A DNA stretch of 64,000 nucleotides from Fomes fomentarius (GCA_022606135.1 JABYQN010000009.1:87001-151000); one strand, 5' to 3'. Positions 12,155 through 24,930 are shown, counted from the first letter of the stretch. The notes: generated by a model from the letters alone, not told the origin. Made by a program: numbers and translations.

Positions 12155-14149
12155 ACGAGAACCTCCCTTCTTTTACTGACTCATCTTCAAGGTCCATTGG
12201 GACGAGCCTGGGAAGATATTAGACTTGTACATACAGAGTACCCGCCATCTTGACAATTGAAGATTCAGTTGTCCTCTCTTTGCATCACCGTCTATACACA
12301 CAGTCAGAGTGTTAACATCTTTCGCATATACTTGGGAAATAAGATTTTCTGTTGCATATGTAGGAAGTGCGATACGGCGCCTCAAATTCCTTTCGGCGGT
12401 GCGCGCTCATGTCATTTGGTAGCTGTGCAGCGCTCATGCATAAGACTTCTGTGGTTCTCCGCTTCTTCGACGACCGAAATTATTCACAAGGGTTACAGCG
12501 CTCACAACCGGAGAATTCATACCTGCGCCCGAAACCCCTGGCTGTACCGGTGCATATGGAGTATCTGGTACCAGCGCTGTGTAGTGGAAACATTCTGTCC
12601 ATCTGTGTTCTTGAGATGACAGATGTTCTGTGACTTCTGATACGCCACAGGCTTTCTCTGACCGCTTGACACATGAAAGACAATACTTCGATCAGATCGG
12701 AGGGAGGGTTTGAACGCTGTCTCAGCGAGGTCGGGGTCTCCAGCTCTGACATCTGCGTTCTTCCCCATCCTTGACCCTCTTCCACTACCTGAGTCTGTGC
12801 TATGTCACTGCGCTAGCTCTCGCTGGTAGGATTATCGACGCTTCACCTTCTCAAATGCCCTTGGATATCCACCGCTTTCGACCAGGGCATCTGCGAGTAC
12901 ACGGCACTTGGATTCCCTCGTCGGGCTGCCCTCCCTATCACCAGCCATAGTGCTCCATCGGTGAGTCCATTGTCGTACATATTGGATGCCCTGCGTGACC
13001 TCATACTCTTCTTATCAATACCTTGCGGATAACTAGGTCGGTTGCTGTCGTACTTAAGATCTCTTCCTAGCGACGACTCAACAATATGGCCGTCAGAGCG
13101 GACAAGCATTGAAGCCCTACTCCTAAACATCACATGTTTCTCTGCTCGACATCTGTATGTGTATTCACTCCGTCCCTGTGGACTATATCTGCTATCCCCC
13201 TTCATCCCCCTATCGCAGCCGAATGCATGGATGCACTATACTCCCTAGAGTTCCACAATGCCATAACTCGAATTCATGTCCATTACCACCGTGCTAGGTA
13301 CAGTACTGCTCATGGAAGCATTACCATGGGTGAGTGCCTGAACCATGGACCAGAAGACGACACACACATGTACATCCTTGTTGTATCATCCTGCATTGTC
13401 TGTACTACAAGACATATTTAATTGCATGTCAGCTCACAGAATAGCCTCACAGTAGTCAATCCTCCTTTGATCATACTCCAAATGTTCGAGGTTCTAGTCT
13501 GTGTGACTGGAGCATGAACCAGCAAGCTCAATAACATCTACAGCTATGGCAATAGCAGTGATAGAACTATGTAGGGTATGTCTGTGTGGTCGAAGATGCA
13601 GGAGTCTGGCTGTGGCTACACAAGGGGAGCCAAATGAGTGAGAGAATAAGGGAGTGGAGTGCAGGGAGTCTGGCATGAGCCCAGATATTGATTGTACTGA
13701 GTGTCAAACATTGATAGATATGCTGAGTAGTACTTCCAGAGTTCACAGAGTGAGAGTCGAGTGTCAGAAGTCAAGGACAGGAGCAGGGAGTCAAGAGTTG
13801 ATAGGTGCTAACTAGAAGAAAAACTCGAAAGTTGAGGGTCAAGAGTCGAGAGTCTGATAAGGGCGAGAGGTATGCTGAGGTTCATAAGTGTGGGTTAGTG
13901 AGTTGTGGCATGCTGTTCACACAACACATCAATGCTATATTTTGTAATGCATCTGGAAGGGCTAGGTATAGTACATAGGAGGGTGCAAAAAGGTATGGCC
14001 GAGTACATGCAGATATGTGCGATGCACATCAGCAGCAAGCCATTAGAAAGAATACAACACAGTTTCACATTGCTATAATACGTCTGCGAGTCTTCATACC
14101 CAGATATCTACAGGTCATAGCCATAAACCGTCTCAAGTAGTGACATCAG
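12155..14149. other. 2-kb intergenic region, no gene supported
   Basis: Only short open frames without motifs are present. Near 13740-13860 the plus strand is rich in GAGTC and close variants. No protein-like exon chain was found on either strand. Confidence 0.4.
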
Positions 14150-16243
14150 CTAAGAGTATGTATCCATAATAGCCATCCTGTCAGGAGACTTGACTCCATG
14201 GTGTGACTGTGAGAAGTCGCTTTCCAACCCACTGTTCATCTTAATATTCAGTACCGGTGGAGGCACTGATTCTTCTGCACTCTGACCTCCTTGTCGAAGA
14301 TGGCGCAGAGGTGAGAACCTGGGCCCTCTAACGCTCGAAGACAGCGATGTCAGGGGATAAGAGTCAAACTCATCGACCATCCTGTTTGACAGCTTCTTGC
14401 GAGAGTTCAGCCTAGTATTCTTCAATATCAACCATAGCTTCGAGTCTTATGCATGAGCACTCACATAGCGAGGAGTGTATTGGAGTAAACTGGGCCCATG
14501 TTTAGTTGAGTGTCAAGCGTTTCAAGCTTATGGTAGCTCACCCTTTGTGCCGCATATAGTAAGCCCAATGTAGTAGTATTTCTCCGGAACGACAAGACTC
14601 TGCGGGACTATTGAGTCGTGCAAGAAGGGAGCATTTAAAGAATATACTCACCAGAATAAGAGTCATGATCGCAACCAGTCCAGTCAGCAGACCTAGTCAA
14701 ATCTCATTAGATCGGGATGTGTGACAACTTGCGGAAAGCAATGAGTGACAGACCAGTATTGATTATGTAAAGAACCAGAGTTGCGATTACTGAGTTGGAT
14801 CTGTTGATGTACTGTTAAACACATCGCATTCACCTAGAACTAAGAACATATGAGACATACCCTTTGAACCCCGTCCTGCTCCTCACAAGTATGACAATCA
14901 ATGTAGAGGTCAGTATCACGTCTGTTGGGATTGTACAACTATTGAGGGCGATGATTAGCCACTGAGAAAAGTCGAAGTGATTAGTCTTACACACAACGCT
15001 AGTAGAAGGTGTGAAGTACCTTGAACTTGTTAAACTCGAAGGTGTATGTATTCTGAAATCTGTGAGATCCTCTTGTGGTTAGAATGCTCTGTGCAAGTGA
15101 GACTATACTTACGGCTTTATGGCGGCCGCTGGAACGACATGTCAATACCTTGCACCTATCTAGACAAACATGTAGAATGGGCTCACCGATACTGAACCCT
15201 GAATTCACGAGGAGTTTTGAACAACCCTTCATAATTCAAAGAGCATACACTCACCTAACTCGGCGGCCATCAAAGTACTCTGGCGAGGTGAATTGAGACC
15301 AGTTTCATTTGATAATATATATGACGTACCGTCACAATTCCAACGGCAAGTCCCCAACGGCGACGGACTAGATGACTGTGAGATGCATATATGCGACACA
15401 GATGAACATGATTTACTCATGTGTATTCGTCTGAGGTAGAATCTGCCATACAACATGAGCTCACAGTTGCATGTAACGATGTTGAGACTGAATCATACTG
15501 ACGTTTGGCATAGCACCATGGCTCCGGTCTGTGTGATATGTCAGACACGCCGAGGTAGCAGGTCAAGTTGCATGGCCCACCTGGAGAGGAGACAGTAGCT
15601 TTAACCGGGTATGTTAGTGCTATGCAACACCGGATTCGGACGGAGAGATGAGAAAGCGCACGTTAAACGACCTAGTGATTTGTGAGCAAAGATGTGCGGA
15701 GGAATTATGAATGTCCTCACCAAATATTCTTCACGAGCACTTCTGGTTTGGCATAGTTCGATACGAGATAGTAGTAGCTTCCCTATTCATCAGTATGGAA
15801 ACATGCGGCATGTAGTAGAACCTGGTACTCACCATGGGTGCACCGAGAACAGACTGTGCAGAGTCTCCAATAATCTATAGTACTTGTGAAATGATTGTTG
15901 ATACACCACGAGCAAACGACCTGCATACATGATTGCAAACACCTAATGTAGTTGGAGCCTCGTAAGTCGTGGTATGAGCCATGAACGTCATGCGCATGCG
16001 CTTACCCATGACTTGAGAAGTAGTCCGTCATTAACGTATGTTCGATAGTAGGAGATGGCTTGTTGCACTGCCATTCCGTAGAGTCTACACCAGGAAAGGG
16101 TGAATGTGCTAGAAACACGGAGTTCAAAGTATGACATACACCAGACCAATCATAGCACCAATGAAGAATGCGCCGAAGATTCCATTGAGATCAGACGGCG
16201 CCGCGGGACCTTGTGGCAGAGCAGTACTAGACTGTGCGCTCAT
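14150..16243 (-). CDS. DUF6534-type multi-pass membrane protein
   Basis: Seven-helix-like integral membrane protein of the DUF6534 family, abundant in mushrooms and of unknown function. The start at 16243 gives MSAQSSTALPQGPAAPSDLN followed by GIFGAFFIGAMIGL. After an intron comes LYGMAVQQAISYYRTYVND, matching the family's first loop (LYGxxxxQxxxYxxxY). A later exon reads LETLHSLFSVH (about 15860), the family's D/ETLH motif. The penultimate region LNSRKKLSNRMVDEFDSYPL (about 14340-14410) is the cytoplasmic tail start (N-S/A-R box), with a serine-rich tail that ends in DRMAIMDTYS. The many small exons between were only partly placed, so inner borders are approximate. It is divergent from the second GMC gene across 530 bp and paralogous to the gene at 20202. 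Signalling or transport roles have been guessed for the family; none is shown. Confidence 0.75.
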
Positions 16244-16773
16244 AGTGCTGAAGTAAATATCAGTAGCTCCTACAGCTCATATATAGACTTATACACGAAG
16301 CGCACACAGTGAGTCAATGCCTTGCGGAATGCAGTAGTCCATAACTACAAACGCACCTTCTGCCGCCGTGCTCCACGGGTTGCCTCCCAGGCACCTCATG
16401 GTAGGTCTGTGGGGCAGTGTTCGTATGGCGGCTTCCATGGATGCCGCCTTCAACGCCACTCACCTCAAGGTTTCTCTTCACATACCGCGATTTTGATGGC
16501 ATCTGTTGGCCTACCGAGAACTTCGCTTCTGAGCGCACTCTGTCAAGAAGCCCGCGGCGTCTAATCTCAGCGCTGTTTGGTGCAACAAGTTCCCAGAGAC
16601 CCCTTGCACTCCACTCGAAGGCTCGGACATCGGCGCGGCCCTAGTCACTCCGCAGGGCCGCTTTCCTCCTGACGGGCATTTTCAAAGCTCAATAAGGGGC
16701 ACCCTATGTTGGACCGTACTTGCAGCTTCCTGACCAACCACTGTATCTCGTACCCTCGACAACTTTTCCCCTC
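16244..16773. promoter_or_regulatory. divergent promoter region between DUF6534 and GMC genes
   Basis: 530 bp between two divergent starts. Short open frames here lack motifs. The arrangement suggests joint control of the membrane protein and the oxidase; no site is identified. Confidence 0.4.
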
Positions 16774-19622
16774 ATGGAAGCTCCCGAGTTTGCTAAGATC
16801 ACCTTTGACTACCTAGTCGTCGGTAAGCTGCTCATCTCAGTCGATTAAACCGGTGGCTAACAATAAAAATGAATTACAGGGGGTGGTACAGCCGGAACTG
16901 TGGTCTCTGCTAGGTGTGTGCCCTACGACGTAGCCATTATTCACTTTCTCAACGGATTTGACGACCTATAGACTAACGGAGGATCCAACCATTACGGTAG
17001 GAGTCATTGAAGCAGGCGGTATCTGCCTCAACGATAACAACATCAATACTCCGGGTGCTAGTACGCATTGATTGTAACCTATCTTCGATAGCTCAATCTC
17101 ACTGCCCCTCTCAGCCCCTCGTTTGCTCGGAAATGCGGATTATGATTGGATGTTTGCATCGACTCCTCAAGGCCATCTGTCAGGGAGACAGATATCGTTC
17201 CCAAGGTATCTCTCTCACAAACAGTGCATGCGTCAACTATCTCATTCTGTGCGGCACCAGAGGTAAAGTGCTCGGTGGCTCAAGTGCTTGCAACTTCATG
17301 GCATGGGGCCGCGCTTCCTCTCCCGAGTACAACGCATGGGGCTCGTTAGTCTCTGATAATTCGTGGTCGTTCTCGGGTCTGCTCCCATACCTGCAGAAGG
17401 TAGAGCATGTGTCATCCGTTGAATCAGACCCCTTCCCGGGTTCCTCAAAGCCACGCGACGTGGACGGTATCATCGGCGCATCAGGTCCAATCAAGGTACT
17501 CTCTATGTCACTACATTGCTGAGCAAGAGTCGCACTGACCGGACGGCTGAAGGCATCCAAGAACGTCCAATACTTCGACGCCACTCTTTCAATGGTTGGG
17601 ACATTGAACGACCTCGGGATACACACCAACTCTAATCCCGTGCGTACCACCGATCTCTGTATATATAAACAATGACATGATGCTTTCTTGTAGACTGCGG
17701 GAAATCCGCTTGGCGTGTCAAACAGTTACATGAATATAGATCGTGAGAAGGGTGTGCGGTCGTACGCTGCAACCGCTTACTACTCCCCCAACGCCGATCG
17801 ACCAAACTATCATGTTCTACCTCACGCTCAGGTCTGTCCATTCCTCGCAGTGGCATCAAATCCGACTCATATACCTTCGTACAGGTCACTCGGATCCTTT
17901 TCTCCGCTAACAGGAGCGGCACCGGTTTTCTCAAAGCTACTGGGGTGGAGTTCATCGTGGATGGGGTGACCTATACTGCTCAAGCGAAGTTTGAGGTGAT
18001 AGTGTGTGCGGGCACTGTGAAGACGCCACAGCTTCTAGAACTATCTGGTCGGTTGCCAAAGTGTTAGAATTCCTGAACCAAGCTGACATTCGCAGGCATT
18101 GGGAATCCGTCTATACTGGCTCAGCATGGTATCCCAACGCTAATGGACCTTCCTCAAGTCGGCGAGAATCTGCAGGCAAGCTGTTTCCCATATCAACAGA
18201 GACTAGCGTTCTAATGGTAATCAGGAGCACCTGTTCGTCGCAGTTCAATGGAAGATGAAGCCAGGAGTACAAACCTTTGGTGCGTGTTGTATCCTTCTGA
18301 TCGGGTCTCTGAGTTGTCACTAATGACTTCAGCAGATATGCTCCGAAACGATGGAGATTTCGCAAAGAAGCAGCAGGAAATATAGTGAGCTTTCTTGGTC
18401 CCAAGTCTATGTTCCGTGCACTCATCCATGTTCCAGCGCCGAGTCGCGTACCGGAATGCTAACGACAACTGACTCGTTGACTGCCTTCCTGCGCCTGAAA
18501 GACTTCCTACCCCGTGACAGACTGGAGAGATTGCTCGAGATATTTGACACAACGGCCGCACAGGGTAGTATTCCGCTACATCATCACCAAAGCGGTCTTC
18601 GTCGAGACTGGTATCAAGGGGACGACGTACCTACCATAGAGTTGATCCAGTTCACGCGTGGATTCATCGCGCCGGAGACGAACGAGAGCTACGTAACCAT
18701 GATTGGTGGAATCATGGTCCGTTGATAATATTTCTGTTGAACGTAGTTGTCAACTGACTATGATATGAGCAGCACCCTTCGAGTAGGGGAAGTGTGGTGC
18801 GTACCCATCTCCAACTCTCCTCGGAATCTATGAAGGCTTATGTTAATCACCGGTAGCATATCAATTCAAATGACCCGCTCGCAAAGCCGTCGATTGACCC
18901 TCGTTTCTTAGACAACGACTTTGGTATGTGCTCCGCATGTAGCTCCCGTGGTTCCATGCTGACGATTTCATTGAGATACGGAGCTTTTACTCGAGGTCCT
19001 GAAGTACATTCAGAAGATTGGTCAGACTTCGCCGTTCGCCGACATCGTTGAAGCCCAGACGCATCCGAGTCCCGACGCTCAAGAAGACTCCTTGCGGTCG
19101 TACGTAATCTCTACTGTTTACCAGGCCTAGACTCATTGTATTGCTAGATACTTGAAGATGGCTACTTCGGTTCGCACCATTCTCTTAGTGTCCGGAGCAT
19201 TGCATCACTCATTTGTCTGCATTACGGTTCTTTCTAGGCTGGCCAACACATCTCTGGTAAGGGGGAGGTCACGCTTCTGCGTAGTTCATGTATCTGACTT
19301 CTGTGTAGGAACCGCGACGATGGCCCGCCGCGAGGATGGAGGCAAGTTCATCTTCACGCATCATGTTCATCCATGACTGACCGAGTTCTATCAGGTGTAA
19401 TTGATCAGACTCTGACGGTCTATGGCACCTCGAACTTGCGTGTAGTCGATGCGAGTATAATGCCCCTTCAAATAGCGGCACATACGCAGGCGACCATCTA
19501 CGCTATTGCGGAGAAGGTACTTGACCTACCCGTCTTTGCAGCTCCGATGTATGACACTAACTTCTACAATCTAGGCTGCAGACATCATCAAGGCCGCGCA
19601 TGCAGCCCACATTGCCGCATAG
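16774..19622 (+). CDS. GMC oxidoreductase without evident signal peptide
   Basis: FAD-dependent alcohol/sugar oxidoreductase, paralog of the gene at 498-3421. The start at 16774 gives MEAPEFAKITFDYLVVG, then an intron, then GGTAGTVVSAR, the FAD-binding motif. GMC signature 1 follows as [20 protein letters not shown] (about 17270-17330), then SWSFSGLLPYLQKVEH. A middle block lies at about 18460-18720. The C-terminal block reads SGVIDQTLTVYGTSNLRVVD, then ASIMPLQIAAHTQATIYAIA and, after the last intron, AADIIKAAHAAHIAA with the stop at 19622. The paralog starts with a signal peptide; here the first Met is only a few residues before the FAD domain, so this copy is predicted to be intracellular unless an upstream exon was missed. 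Exon borders in the middle are approximate. It sits between two DUF6534 genes. Confidence 0.85.
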
Positions 19623-20201
19623 GCACATAGTGCAGCAGCCCCTTGATGAGGAACTCTTAGCAAGAGTGCAGTTACTGGATGAAGTATGCTGTTTTCTTCA
19701 TTATCGTGTCCGAGATTCGGTTTCTTCGTGCAAAAATTAAATTGTGCATGTTTGGGTGGGAATGAAAGTGTGCTGGAGCACGTCGAGATATCCCCAATTG
19801 GGGCGGTGGCGTCGAGAACGCCAAACTCGCATGCGCCTGACTACAGCCTCGCTCGATGTCTCCTGTATCAGATACAAGGAGGCCTCTGTGCGATGATCGA
19901 TTATTCAACCGAGCTTATCACGCTTCAACATATGCAGGGATTCTGCGAAGAGTTGGGAATCTGATGCAAGATATGGTGCTCCGAATAAGTAAGACATATA
20001 AGCGAGCGCATTGGATATGAACATCCGCATCAGCGCTGAAGAAGCTCCGTGTGGCATGTGTTAGTATCCGTGGTTCTCCAATACGAGAGGTGGTATAAGG
20101 GCATGAGTGGTGTCCTCTATTCTCATACACCCACCGTCCGGGTCGCAGTCTGGGTTCTCTCTCAAGTCATCTCAATTACTAAGCGCTTATTTTGCTCTAC
20201 C
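19623..20201. other. intergenic region, no gene supported
   Basis: 579 bp between the GMC stop and the DUF6534 start. It contains only motif-free short frames and presumably holds the promoter of the downstream gene. Confidence 0.4.
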
Positions 20202-22274
20202 ATGGACGCGGATCTCGAGCTCCAGATAGTCGCAAGTATCAAAGAAGCGCTCTCGTTCACATTCATAGGATCAACCATTGGGACAATGTTTGTGGCTCCT
20301 CTTATCGATCCCCTGCTTCATCCTGACTTCTACTCTCAGTCTATACGGGATCACAGTACTCCAGACTTACGTCTACTTCAGACGGTACTGGGGAGATAAA
20401 ACTTGGATTAAAAGCCTTGTGAGTGTGAAGGGAACGAAGCTTCAGCTCCATATTGTATGTGCTCATTGATTGCGCTACAAGGTTGCTGTGCTATTGTACG
20501 TACTCATATATGCACGCCGGACTCAAAGAGCTCCCATACTCAATGCCGGGCTTTCTGATACGACTAGCATCCTCGACACGACCCTTACTGTGCTGATACT
20601 GCAGGGTGCATACACGTGGTTTGTGGTCGACTTTCGAGCGCCAACATCCCGGTTCATGGAGAACCTAGTGTGCGTAATCCTTAGCAATGTTATCATGCCG
20701 AGATACTGATACGAGGCGGTATAGCGAGTTTCCGGTGAGTTTTCCAGGGTATGAGCATATATACAGAAACGAGCTCATGGCACTATTATCCTAGGTGCAT
20801 CACGGGATCAGTGTAAGCCATGAGGATCTCCTACGCCCTAGGTACCTGCTAACTCAATGTTATAGCTAGTGATCAACTGTGCAACGCAATGGTGAGTGCT
20901 CTCATTGAGAGTGGAACGGTGTATTGAGTGTACACAAGTTTCTTTGGGCAGAAGCTGTGGTATTGTAGGCGGTCGTCTCACCAGATGTCAACATGGAACT
21001 AATTCTTCGGTGTAATAGTCGGCGGCTCTGTGAATAGATATCTTGTTGGAGCTATAGTGAGTTTTGTCCACCTCGGACTCTCAGATATCTAAAGCGTAAC
21101 TCGTAGTTCCTGCTTTCAATCGCAGCACTGAGTAAGTCGTGCTAGCCCCCCGCGATGTGTTCATACACTGATAGTTCTCAGGTACCGGTCAAGGTAAAAT
21201 ATTGTTGACTCGCAAAGCGCATGACTTGTATCTGAGATCCCTGCATCAAGCTCTCACAGCCTTCTTGTGAGTAATGGTGTGTGTGCAGCATCCGCAGCTT
21301 GGACTAACGGAGAAGATAGACTCCTTAACCTGGACAGCATATACGTGGTCGCCGATCGCAGGGTCGGAATCCTCTCAGGTGTCAACATTAGCCTGAGTGT
21401 CGCATGTGATATTCTCATCACCAGTGGGCTTTGCTTTTACCTCAGAGATGGAAGGTCCACCGGATTGACGAGGTATGTGTATCAATTTTATCTGCCACTA
21501 CTCTTCAGTCTCAGCCCAACAATGCAGGACGCGACGTCTGATCGACCGTTTAATGCTCTACGTAGTTCAGCGTGGGATCCTCACTGCGTGTGTGCTCAAT
21601 CCTATACCTGTGGGTGTGAATCAAAACTGAATTATTCTGCAATGGCATAGCGTATGTCAAACATCACACATGATTCTGGTGCGTTTCTCTCTTTCAGTAC
21701 CTCTGACCACCGCTAACAAACGCCAAATATTCGTAGACCCTTGCATCCCCCAACCATTATTACTCGCTCATACCTGCATATATCGAGGCAAAGCGTGAGT
21801 CCTATGTGATTGGTAGATGTTTCGGTGACATCTCATACACGCTCTCAGTCTATTTCAATTCGCTATTGGCGAGGTGAGTTGAGTCAAAAACTATTCAAGC
21901 TCTATCACAAACAAACATCGCTTACACCTTATCTTAACATTAGCTTGAATGTGCGTGATTCATTGAGGAACGGGGCCATGAGCGAGGAACACGAGTCGCT
22001 CTTCCTTGTTGCGATGCCTCAGAGCGCCACCTCGATTGGAAACAGACGACCTTGCGGTAATGTGAGCAGCAGACTGTGCCATTTGTTGTTTTGGTACATC
22101 TCCCTGACCCCTGATTGTGTACAGGACTCTGGCGCTGTTACGACCAATGTCACGAATCTTGGGGGAATCGCCTGCCCTGACACCAAGAATAGGGTCAGTT
22201 GTGTTAAACTTCGCGCTACGGAGATTGCTGACTGCGGCCATGCGTTCCCCTACATAGATAACCTTCCACGATAG
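20202..22274 (+). CDS. DUF6534-type multi-pass membrane protein (second copy)
   Basis: Member of the mushroom DUF6534 membrane family, function unknown. The start at 20202 gives MDADLELQIVASIKEALSFT, then FIGSTIGTMFVA, and after an intron LYGITVLQTYVYFRRYWGDK, the family's first conserved block. VAVLLYVLIYARRT follows, then the exon ending LTVLILQGAYTWFVVDF. At 21380-21470 the block SVACDILITSGLCFYLRDG matches the family's most conserved helix. Next come TRRLIDRLMLYVVQRGILTA (about 21535) and VYFNSLLAR, an intron, and LNVRDSLRN (about 21950), the NSLLAxLN box at the end of the membrane part. The tail runs to about 22274. Borders of inner exons are approximate. Pairing with GMC and P450 genes recalls metabolite clusters, but no role is demonstrated. 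Confidence 0.75.
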
Positions 22275-23118
22275 TGCTAGTTCATGAGAGCGAGGGAGCA
22301 CATACATGATCCCTTGCTACAACGTCTTACTGTATCAACAGCCTCAATGATGGATTGGTGGTAGTATGTTTCGTATGACCGAATAAATGCGCTCAGATGA
22401 TCTCCATTGTGACATCCCAACTGGAGTGCGCTCACCGGGTCGATACAAGATTATGACCAGCAGAAGACGCTATCGTGGCCTAAGTTTGACGTTTAGCTTG
22501 ACATCGATTGTATCTCAACATTCAATGGTTTCCGCGATGCGGTGAGCAACAGCGTGACTATTGCTGCCCTAAGTCATTGGGGAGAGGTCCCCAGACAAAG
22601 ACTCACAGATGCGTTTGACTTCCGCCCACTACACTTCCCGAACTCCAATATAGCAAGGAAATGCATGATGGCACGGGATGCATCAACTACTTACTCGTAT
22701 ATGACAAAAGGTCGACGCTGAGGTAATGACAATGGCCCGATGAAAAACTCCCGAGCGTAGCCGATGGATGGACTGATGTACTGACTACCCTATTTATGCA
22801 CTTGCGCATTCCGAGCAAAACGGGACATTTCATCGCTGGCACAACTCAGCCAGTCACGGAGCATACCGTATTCCCATTTATCCTTTGTGCATCACGCGAA
22901 GAGTCAGTCATGCGCAACGAACATGCACCGCTGATTGGGCTACAGAGATCCGAAGAGGTAGCGCAAACGTCAAATGACGAAGATAAGAATACATCCAGTA
23001 TGGAGCCTGTGAGGGAAGGAAGGCTGGTCCCGAAGGATCCTAGCGTACCGCCACTACGCTGTAATCTCATACATAGCGTCCTCGCACGCCGTATCATGCT
23101 GTTTCAGACCATATCAGC
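22275..23118. other. intergenic region, no gene supported
   Basis: An open frame at 22796-23158 lacks motifs and overlaps the 3' end of elongin C on the other strand. Nothing else is supported. Confidence 0.4.
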
Positions 23119-23765
23119 TCAGGTTGATCGGAGTAAACAAAGGACCATACCGTCATAATAGTCGGCGGCGACAAGCCTGTATTCCGGGAAGACGGATTTG
23201 TCAGTGTATCCAACATGCACGAGAGGAGAGAGCTCTTACAGTTCCAGAGATATCTCCGGATACACACGTTCCTGAAAGTCGGGGATCTCCTCGTGTTTCT
23301 TCGCGCCCTCGTAGAGAGACTTGTAAATCAAGTATTCGCTGAGCTTCTCCACGATGATCGCACTGTGGATCAAGGAACGATGAGTCAGGGACACATGTAC
23401 TCGTATGTGGGGTACTAGGCGGCAGGGCGTAGCGTACCGCTCGTTCATTTGGCAGGTATTAGAAAGGGCTTCCGTAAAGCTGCCTGAATACGTGAAGAGC
23501 AGTCAGTCAGCGCCGGAAGTGCACTTGTGCGGCGGGCACGTACTGTCCGAATTGAGCATGTCTCGCAATGTGCCGCTGCCCATCGCGACCTTTTTCCGGA
23601 CGAGGTAGTCGTGTCCATCATTGCTGGTAAGGCGAACCCATTCGTTGAGCTTGTCGGCCCCTTCTGTCTGTTCGTAGCACTATTAGCGTCAGGCACTCGT
23701 GCAAAAGGTTGAGCGTCCGAGTAAACCGAGGAGAGACGTACTTGCATGTCGGTGTCTTCTGGCAT
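23119..23765 (-). CDS. elc1: elongin C (BTB/POZ-like Skp1 family), 128 aa
   Basis: Small adaptor of cullin-type ubiquitin ligases and of the elongin complex on RNA polymerase II. Five exons, 23742-23765, 23544-23679, 23438-23483, 23240-23362 and 23119-23176, splice in frame to 128 residues. Diagnostic stretches are WVRLTSNDGHDYLVRKKVAM, then GSGTLRDMLNSDS, SFTEALSNTCQMNER, AIIVEKLSEYLIYK and EEIPDFQERVYPEISLELL, followed by VAADYYDG. These follow elongin C from start to end: the strand and helix-1 block, the loop insertion, and the hydrophobic C-terminal helix that binds BC-box proteins. Length fits fungal elongin C, slightly longer than the animal protein because of a short extension after the ADYYD block. 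It is head-to-head with UBC13 across 273 bp. Confidence 0.93.
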
Positions 23766-24038
23766 TGCGGCGGTGCCTGTTTGGAGTGGCGACTCAGGTA
23801 CGGGATATTTGGTGGTCGGGTGGTTCTGGATATCTGAGAGACACGAAGTTGGCCTCGAAGCACGGCGACGCGTGGCTAGAAAAGGCTAGAAACCGCGTCT
23901 ATAGGCGCCTGATGACGGACTGCCCAATCAGCGCGTCTACTTTCCTTTTGTGGAGTTACCTGGGACGGCTTCCCGGCGGACGAGCGGACGAACAGGCAAG
24001 CTCTCTCTCTCGACCACTGCCGTCACTCTCTTTCACTC
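23766..24038. promoter_or_regulatory. bidirectional promoter of elongin C and UBC13
   Basis: Only 273 bp separate the two ATG codons of these divergent ubiquitin-pathway genes. The stretch before UBC13 is CT-rich (about 24000-24035), as usual for fungal house-keeping promoters. No specific factor site is claimed. Confidence 0.6.
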
Positions 24039-24930
24039 ATGGCTCTTCCGAAGGTAACATGATGCCTTCTGTGTTCGTGTTCAGCTCACAACGTTTGTCT
24101 AACCGCACCGCTTTCCGACGCTCGTATCGTAGCGAATCATCAAGGTGCGCCATCCCTGATGCCCACACGACCACACCCATTGAGCCTCGTTCGCAACTAT
24201 CCCGGTTTTGTAGGAAACAGAGCGTCTCGTAGCAGACCCTGCGCCAGGAATTACCGCTTCACCACATGACGACAACCTCCGGTACTTTGATGTCACGATA
24301 CAGGGTCCCGATGGCAGTCCATTCCAGAGTGCGTCCACTTTCCCGTCTTTTCATCCCCATGCACTTATCCGTCTTTCATTTCCTCATGAATTCCACTCTT
24401 CTTTTTGCTACACCTCAGATGGTGTCTTCACACTGGAGCTGTTCCTGCCAGAAGAGTACCCCATGAGCCCACCGAAGGTCCGCTTCCTCACCAAGATCTA
24501 CCACCCCAACATCGGTGAGCCTCCCGACCTCTCCATCGCGCTCTCTCACCTTCTCACACGCGACGGCACAGACAAGCTCGGCCGCATCTGCCTAGATATC
24601 CTGAAAGGTGCGCACATGTTCCTTTGTCCTCACCGCACCGCTCCTTTGCTCCTGCTCCCCCTCCTTGCACCCCCAAATTCACTTCCTTGATCTCCCTTGT
24701 GTCCTTTTGGTTGTATGAAGGGGTATGTCACTGAAACCATTTCTTCACCCCCAGACAAGTGGTCCCCGGCCCTCCAAATCCGCACCGTCCTTCTCTCCGT
24801 CCAAGCCCTTCTCAGCGCTCCGAACCCAGACGACCCGCTTGCAACAGACGTCGCGAAGCATTACAAGGAGAACGAGAAGGACGCACAGCGCGTCAGCCGA
24901 GAGTGGACCGAGAAGTACGCACATCTCTAG
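24039..24930 (+). CDS. ubc13: ubiquitin-conjugating enzyme E2 N (Ubc13), 149 aa
   Basis: E2 enzyme that, with an Mms2/Uev partner, builds Lys63-linked ubiquitin chains in DNA-damage tolerance and signalling. Exons 24039-24053, 24133-24144, 24214-24328, 24419-24514, 24572-24607 and 24755-24930 join to exactly 149 residues. Key parts: [58 protein letters not shown], the HPN tripeptide and the active-site Cys in GRICLDILK, then [20 protein letters not shown] and [15 protein letters not shown]. Length and motifs match Ubc13 closely. Exon 2 is a 12-nt micro-exon coding for RIIK. Neighbours: divergent from elongin C and convergent with calcineurin A. Confidence 0.96.
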
